Source of the DNA: Microbacterium sp.
GTDB taxonomy: Bacteria > Actinomycetota > Actinomycetes > Actinomycetales > Microbacteriaceae
Direction of reading: 5' to 3'
DNA length: 48,748 nt
Assembly: GCF_011620715.1 (NCBI RefSeq)
Contig: NZ_WOYP01000084.1
Span: 2,248-50,995 of the forward strand
The position numbers and the translations under genes are program-made. Under the pieces are notes generated by a model. It saw only the letters and a list, made by a program, of their open reading frames with translations. It did not search any database and was not told where the DNA came from. This document shows, in pieces, positions 44,455-48,748 of this stretch; the stretch's first letter is position 1, and each line of letters begins with the position of its first letter.

Positions 44455-45840
44455 ATGAAGACACTCCTAGACGACGGTGCTCGATCGAACGATCAGGCAC
44501 AGAGCAAAGCGGGAGATGAGCTGTCCGGAGAAACACTCGCGATCCGCGGCGGGCGACCGCTCAGCGGCCGTGTCGAGGTCAAGGGTGCCAAGAACCTCGC
44601 GACCAAGGCGATGGTCGCCGCCCTGCTGGGCGAGACCGTGAGTGTGCTGCGTGATGTCCCCGACATCAGCGATGTGCAGGTCGTCCGATCCCTTCTCGAA
44701 GTGCACGGCGTGACCGTGCACGAGGGCGACGAAGAGGGCTCGCTCGTCTTCGACCCGAGCGGAGCCGTGTCGGCGCACTTCGAGGAGATCGACGCGCACG
44801 CCGGCGCTTCGCGCATCCCGATCCTGTTCTGCGGGCCCCTGCTGCACCTGCTCGGCGAGGCGCTCATCCCCGACCTCGGTGGCTGCCGCATCGGCGACCG
44901 GCCGATCAACTTCCATATGGACGCGCTGCGCGCCTTCGGCGCGGTCGTCGAGAAGACGCACGAGGGTATCCGCATCACGGCTCCGAACGGCTTGACCGGC
45001 GCGAAGATCGAACTGCCCTACCCGAGCGTGGGCGCCACCGAACAGGTGCTGCTCACCGCCGTGAAGGCGAGCGGCGTCACGGAACTGCGCGGCGCCGCGA
45101 TCGAGCCGGAGATCATGGATCTGATCGCGGTGCTGCAGAAGATGGGCGCGATCATCTCGTACGAGCCGAACCGGGTGATCCTCATCGAGGGTGTCGACCG
45201 CCTGCGCGGCTATGATCACCGCTGCATCTTCGACCGCAACGAGGCCGCCTCCTGGGCGTGCGCGGCCCTCGCGACGGACGGCGACATCTTCGTCGGCGGG
45301 GCCAAGCAGCAGGAGATGCTCACTTTCCTCAACGTCTACCGCAAGGCGGGCGGAGAGTTCGACATCCACGAGGACGGCATCCGCTTCCGGCGCGGCGGAC
45401 CGCTCAAGCCCGTGGTCGTCGAGACCGATGTGCACCCCGGCTTCATGACCGACTGGCAGCAGCCGCTCATCGTGGCGCTCACCCAGGCCGAGGGCCGCTC
45501 GATCGTCCACGAGACCGTCTACGAGAACAGGCTCGGGTTCACCGAGGCGCTCGTGCAGATGGGAGCTGACATCGTCGTGCATCCCGAGGGCATCGACAGC
45601 CCCGACCGCCGGGTCCCGCGCCGCGCACTCGAGCAGGCCGCCGTGATCAACGGACCGACTCCGCTGCACGGTGCGGACGTCGTCGTGCCCGACCTGCGCG
45701 GAGGCTACAGCTACCTCATCGCGGCACTGGCGGCCGAGGGGGAGTCGGTGGTGCGCAATGTCGGGATCATCCGCCGCGGCTACGAGAAGCTCTTCACGAA
45801 GCTCGACGCCCTCGGCGCAGACTTCGATGTCATCGGATAG
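44455..45840 (+). CDS. murA: UDP-N-acetylglucosamine 1-carboxyvinyltransferase
   Basis: 461 residues. It adds enolpyruvate to UDP-GlcNAc, the first committed step of peptidoglycan synthesis. RVEVKGAKNLATKAMVAALLG contains the conserved K-N pair, and the catalytic cysteine is kept in LGGCRIGDRPINFH, so fosfomycin sensitivity at the target is expected. WQQPLIVALTQAEGRSIVHETVYENR and GGYSYLIAALAAEGES are further signatures. ATG at 44455 is preferred; GTG at 44440 has no ribosome site. plsC starts inside its last codons. Confidence 0.95.
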   Translation: MKTLLDDGARSNDQAQSKAGDELSGETLAIRGGRPLSGRVEVKGAKNLATKAMVAALLGETVSVLRDVPDISDVQVVRSLLEVHGVTVHEGDEEGSLVFDPSGAVSAHFEEIDAHAGASRIPILFCGPLLHLLGEALIPDLGGCRIGDRPINFHMDALRAFGAVVEKTHEGIRITAPNGLTGAKIELPYPSVGATEQVLLTAVKASGVTELRGAAIEPEIMDLIAVLQKMGAIISYEPNRVILIEGVDRLRGYDHRCIFDRNEAASWACAALATDGDIFVGGAKQQEMLTFLNVYRKAGGEFDIHEDGIRFRRGGPLKPVVVETDVHPGFMTDWQQPLIVALTQAEGRSIVHETVYENRLGFTEALVQMGADIVVHPEGIDSPDRRVPRRALEQAAVINGPTPLHGADVVVPDLRGGYSYLIAALAAEGESVVRNVGIIRRGYEKLFTKLDALGADFDVIG

Positions 45841-46630
45841 TCCGCGCGTGGCACCCTCCTCGCCCCGACTGCCCGAGTCCGGGCACTTCAGGAACCCCGA
45901 GAAGTCCCGCCCCAGTGTCTTCTGGCCGCTGGCGGCGATCGTCATCCCGCTCACCGGCTTCTTCGCGAAGATCGAGATCATCGACGGTCACAAGCTCCCC
46001 CGCGAGGGCGCGTTCATCCTCGCGCCGAGCCACTCGACCGAGTTCGACCCGCTGATCGTCGCGGTCGCGGTCTGGCGCATGGGCAGGGCGCCGCGCTTCA
46101 TGGCCAAGGCGAGCCTGTTCAAGGTGCCCGTGCTCGGCTGGGTCCTGCGGGCCGCAGGAATGGTGCCGGTGGCGCGCTCGTCGGCGTCCGCCACGCGGCA
46201 GACGGTCGAAGACTCCAAGGCCCTCGTCGAGCACGGTCGCGGCGTCATCGTGTACCCCGAGGGCACCCTCACGCGCGACCCCGACCTTTGGCCGATGCGC
46301 GGGCTGTCCGGCGCGGTCCGGCTCGCGCTGGCGGACGGCATCCCCCTCATCCCGATGGCGCACTGGGGCGGACAGAAGATCATGCCCCGCTACGGAAAGC
46401 TCAGCTTCTGGCCGCTGCGCCGGCCCGTGAAGGTCATCGTCGGCGACCCCATCGACCTCTCTGAGTTCGAAGGGGTGACCGCCCGGACCGCGGCCCTGGC
46501 CGCCGCCACCGACCGGCTGATGAACGCGATCGCTCAGCTGCTGGCGCAGCTGCGCGGCGAACCGGCTCCCGAGAAGCGGTGGAATCCCGCCGCGCATGGG
46601 CAAAGTGAGACAGGTCGTCTTGAACCGTAG
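45827..46630 (+). CDS. plsC: 1-acyl-sn-glycerol-3-phosphate acyltransferase
   Basis: 267 residues. The acyltransferase motifs are APSHSTEFDPLI (block I, here HSTEFD for HxxxxD) and VIVYPEGTLTRDPDLWPMRGLSGA (block III, PEGT); a membrane-associated hydrophobic segment is at about 32-50. It makes phosphatidic acid from lysophosphatidic acid. The ATG at 45827 overlaps murA by 14 bases; a GTG at 45848 is possible. Its 3' end overlaps the gpsA start by 35 bases. With gpsA it links phospholipid synthesis to cell wall genes. Confidence 0.9.
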   Translation: MSSDSPRVAPSSPRLPESGHFRNPEKSRPSVFWPLAAIVIPLTGFFAKIEIIDGHKLPREGAFILAPSHSTEFDPLIVAVAVWRMGRAPRFMAKASLFKVPVLGWVLRAAGMVPVARSSASATRQTVEDSKALVEHGRGVIVYPEGTLTRDPDLWPMRGLSGAVRLALADGIPLIPMAHWGGQKIMPRYGKLSFWPLRRPVKVIVGDPIDLSEFEGVTARTAALAAATDRLMNAIAQLLAQLRGEPAPEKRWNPAAHGQSETGRLEP

Positions 46631-47756
46631 GCAGGATCCCGGACTGCCGCGCGTGGCCGTCATCGGCGCGGGCAGCTGGGGCACGACGTTCGGCAAGGTG
46701 CTCGCCGACGGCGGCGCGCATGTGACGATGTGGGCACGACGCCCCGAGCTGGCAGGCGAGATCAACGAGGCCAAGCGCAACAGCGAGTATCTGCCGGGCA
46801 TCAACCTTCCGCGCGAGATGTACGCGACCCACCACCTGTCCGAGGCCCTCGAGGGCGCCGAACAGGTGTTCCTGTCGATCCCCAGCCAGGCGGCGCGCCA
46901 GAACCTCAAGGGCATGCGTTCGCTGGTCTCGAGCACGGACGCGCCGATCGTCTCGCTCATGAAGGGCGTCGAGCGGCGCACCGGGCTGCGGATGAGTCAG
47001 GTGATCGAGCAGGAGCTGCACTGCGATCCGTCCCGCATCGCCGTCGCGTCCGGCCCCAACCTGGCCCTCGAGATCGCGCGGGAGCAGCCGACCGCCGCGG
47101 TGATCGCCTCGGTGAGTCAGGACACGGCCGACGCGGTCGCCCGGCGCGCGCGCAATCGCTACTTCCGCACCTTCGTGAACACCGACGTGATCGGAACGGA
47201 GTTCGGCGGCGTGCTGAAGAACCTCATCGCCGTCGCGATCGGCATCGTCGACGGCGTCGGCTACGGGGAGAACACGAAGGCGTCGATCATCACGCGCGGT
47301 CTGGTCGAGATGACCGACTTCGCCGTCGCCCAGGGCGCGCATCCTGCGACGCTGCAGGGCCTGGCCGGCCTCGGCGACCTGATTGCGACCTGCCAGTCGC
47401 CGCTCAGCCGCAACAACACGGCCGGCAGGCTGCTCGGCCAGGGCTACAGCTTCCAGGATGTCGTGAAGCAGATGAACCAGACCGCCGAAGGACTGGCGTC
47501 GGTGGCGCCGGTGCTGCAGCTGGCCCGCGAGGCCGGCATCCTGATGCCGATCGTCGAGCAGGTCAAGATGGTGCTGGATGGGACGATGGACCCGCGTGAG
47601 ATCGCACCACACCTCACCACGGACGACGATGAGCCCCAGGGCGAGAGGACGCTGAATGGACAAGCCGGCGGTGGTGGTGCTCTTTGGAGGTCGCTCCAGC
47701 GAACACTCGATCAGTTCCGCAACGGCGGGCGGCGTCCTTCGCGCGATCAGTCGTGA
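46596..47756 (+). CDS. gpsA: Glycerol-3-phosphate dehydrogenase, NAD(P)+-dependent
   Basis: 386 residues. It reduces dihydroxyacetone phosphate to glycerol 3-phosphate for phospholipids. VAVIGAGSWGTTFGKVLADGG binds the cofactor; SLMKGVERRTGLRMSQV, ASGPNLALEIAREQPTA and GGVLKNLIAVAIGIVDG carry the active-site lysines. The usual protein is about 335 residues; the excess is at the C-terminus, where about 33 codons overlap the start of ddl in another frame. The start is uncertain: ATG 46596 has no clear ribosome site, and GTG 46605 is an alternative. Confidence 0.93.
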   Translation: MGKVRQVVLNRRQDPGLPRVAVIGAGSWGTTFGKVLADGGAHVTMWARRPELAGEINEAKRNSEYLPGINLPREMYATHHLSEALEGAEQVFLSIPSQAARQNLKGMRSLVSSTDAPIVSLMKGVERRTGLRMSQVIEQELHCDPSRIAVASGPNLALEIAREQPTAAVIASVSQDTADAVARRARNRYFRTFVNTDVIGTEFGGVLKNLIAVAIGIVDGVGYGENTKASIITRGLVEMTDFAVAQGAHPATLQGLAGLGDLIATCQSPLSRNNTAGRLLGQGYSFQDVVKQMNQTAEGLASVAPVLQLAREAGILMPIVEQVKMVLDGTMDPREIAPHLTTDDDEPQGERTLNGQAGGGGALWRSLQRTLDQFRNGGRRPSRDQS

Positions 47757-48748
47757 CAGCTACCGGGTGATCCCGATCGGGATCACCCGCGACGGCGTGT
47801 TCGTGCTCGAAGACGACGATCCCGACAAGTTCGCGCTCGACGCCCACAGGCTGCCCGAGGTCGCCGACAACGGCACCCGCATCCTGTGGCCCGAGGGCGG
47901 CGGCGATCGTGCGTTGCGCGTACGTCGTGCAGACGGTTCGATCTCAGACCTCGGCGCGGTCGATGTCGTCCTGCCGATACTGCACGGCGTGCACGGCGAG
48001 GACGGCACGGTGCAGGGCTTCCTGGACACGCTCGAGATCCCGTATGCGGGCGGCGGGGTTCTCGATTCCGCGCTGTGCATGGACAAGCACTTCATGAAGA
48101 TCGTCTTGCAGTCGGCCGGCATCCCCGTCTCGCCGTGGGTCACTGTCACGCGATCGGGCTGGGCGCGGGACCCCGAAAGCGTGCGGACGGATGCCGCCGC
48201 CCTCGGGCTGCCGATGTTCGTCAAGCCCGCGCGGGCCGGGTCGAGCGTGGGCGTTTCGAAAGTCGCCGAGCTCGGTGATCTTGATTCGGCGCTGGAAATC
48301 GCGTTCGCCGAAGATGAGAAGGTGCTGATCGAGGAGGCGATCGTCGGTCGCGAGATCGAGGTCGCGATCCTCGAGGGCCGCGGGGGAGCAGGTTCGCGTG
48401 CCTCGCTGCCCGGTGAGATCGTGCTGACCACGCGCGAGTTCTACGACTTCGAGGGCAAATACCTCGGCGGCGGCGGTGCGGACGTGGTGTGCCCGGCCGA
48501 TCTGACCGAGGCCGAGATCGCCCGAGTCCAGGAGCTCGGCATCCGCTCGTTCGACGCGGTCGACGGCCGTGGACTTGCCCGCGTGGACTTCTTCCTCGCA
48601 GCGGACACGCTCTACGTCAACGAGCTCAACACGATGCCCGGCTTCACGCCGATCTCGATGTTCCCGAAGTGCTGGATCGCGTCCGGCATGACCTATGCCG
48701 AGCTGATCTCCGAGCTGATCGAGACCGCCATGGAGCGTGCGGCGAACT
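47656..48748 (+). CDS. ddl: D-alanine--D-alanine ligase (cut by the window end)
   Basis: 364 codons are visible and the frame is still open. It joins two D-alanines for peptidoglycan. VVLFGGRSSEHSISSATAGG is the N-terminal signature; LPILHGVHGEDGTVQG, FVKPARAGSSVGVSKV and the C-terminal metal and substrate region RVDFFLAADTLYVNELNTMPGFTP follow. It is nearly complete, since Ddl proteins are about 365-375 residues. The ATG lies inside the end of gpsA (101-base overlap, different frame). Confidence 0.95.
   Translation, partial: MDKPAVVVLFGGRSSEHSISSATAGGVLRAISRDSYRVIPIGITRDGVFVLEDDDPDKFALDAHRLPEVADNGTRILWPEGGGDRALRVRRADGSISDLGAVDVVLPILHGVHGEDGTVQGFLDTLEIPYAGGGVLDSALCMDKHFMKIVLQSAGIPVSPWVTVTRSGWARDPESVRTDAAALGLPMFVKPARAGSSVGVSKVAELGDLDSALEIAFAEDEKVLIEEAIVGREIEVAILEGRGGAGSRASLPGEIVLTTREFYDFEGKYLGGGGADVVCPADLTEAEIARVQELGIRSFDAVDGRGLARVDFFLAADTLYVNELNTMPGFTPISMFPKCWIASGMTYAELISELIETAMERAAN

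Overview
The window is about 69% GC by eye and carries genes typical of a Gram-positive actinobacterium. The protein sequences (IlvD, IlvC, the MurA-PlsC-GpsA-Ddl run, SerA, the EIIABC fructose permease) and the gene order leuC-leuD-murA-plsC-gpsA-ddl point to Microbacteriaceae, most likely Microbacterium or a close relative. The assignment rests on recognising sequences, not on a search.

Layout. 1-2764: end of a GNAT acetyltransferase, a small membrane protein and a fused trehalose-phosphate synthase/phosphatase. 2774-7953: ilvD-ilvB-ilvN-ilvC, the common branched-chain amino acid pathway. A 348-base structured spacer follows, then two small membrane proteins and serA (8302-10973). 10992-13173: a TetR repressor divergent from a 14-helix MFS exporter, with a shared operator. 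13308-17585: leuB, ilvE, a fumarylacetoacetate hydrolase-family protein and a second MFS transporter. 17677-19350: gltX followed by tRNA-Gln(CUG). 19714-23924: a fructose PTS operon (DeoR-type regulator, 1-phosphofructokinase, EIIABC, HPr) with a helically phased repeat in front. 23966-24787: a UlaG-like metal hydrolase, then tRNA-Glu(CUC).

24850-31235 (minus strand) is the most unusual region. Five genes are fused into one translational train by short stop/start overlaps: an AMP-forming acetyl-CoA-synthetase-like ligase, E1 alpha, E1 beta and E2 of a 2-oxo acid (or acetoin-type) dehydrogenase, and a free-standing acyl carrier protein. E1 alpha has GEG in place of the usual GDG thiamine diphosphate motif, and E2 has two peripheral-subunit-binding domains. 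No E3 is present. Upstream are a perfect 36-bp palindrome, a mycofactocin-type short-chain dehydrogenase and the decayed 3' end of a second such dehydrogenase.

31566-37935 is a mixed accessory stretch: a DUF2510 protein, a lipoprotein serine hydrolase, an SSAT-like acetyltransferase, a patatin phospholipase with a 46-codon gene overlapping its start, an LLM flavin monooxygenase, a DUF1992 protein and a PfkB sugar kinase. The kinase is in one operon with a DUF4349 membrane protein and an ECF sigma factor (37940-39636). 39753-40915: a TerC transporter behind what looks like a yybP-ykoY manganese riboswitch. 41041-42123: a fatty acid desaturase. 42157-44362: a leucine leader peptide and attenuator, then leuC and leuD. 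44455-48748: murA, plsC, gpsA and the start of ddl (cut by the window end).

A signal recurs across the window: a TANNNT hexamer, then exactly six bases, then ATG or GTG. It occurs at seven places, including the leucine leader peptide, and fits leaderless transcripts.
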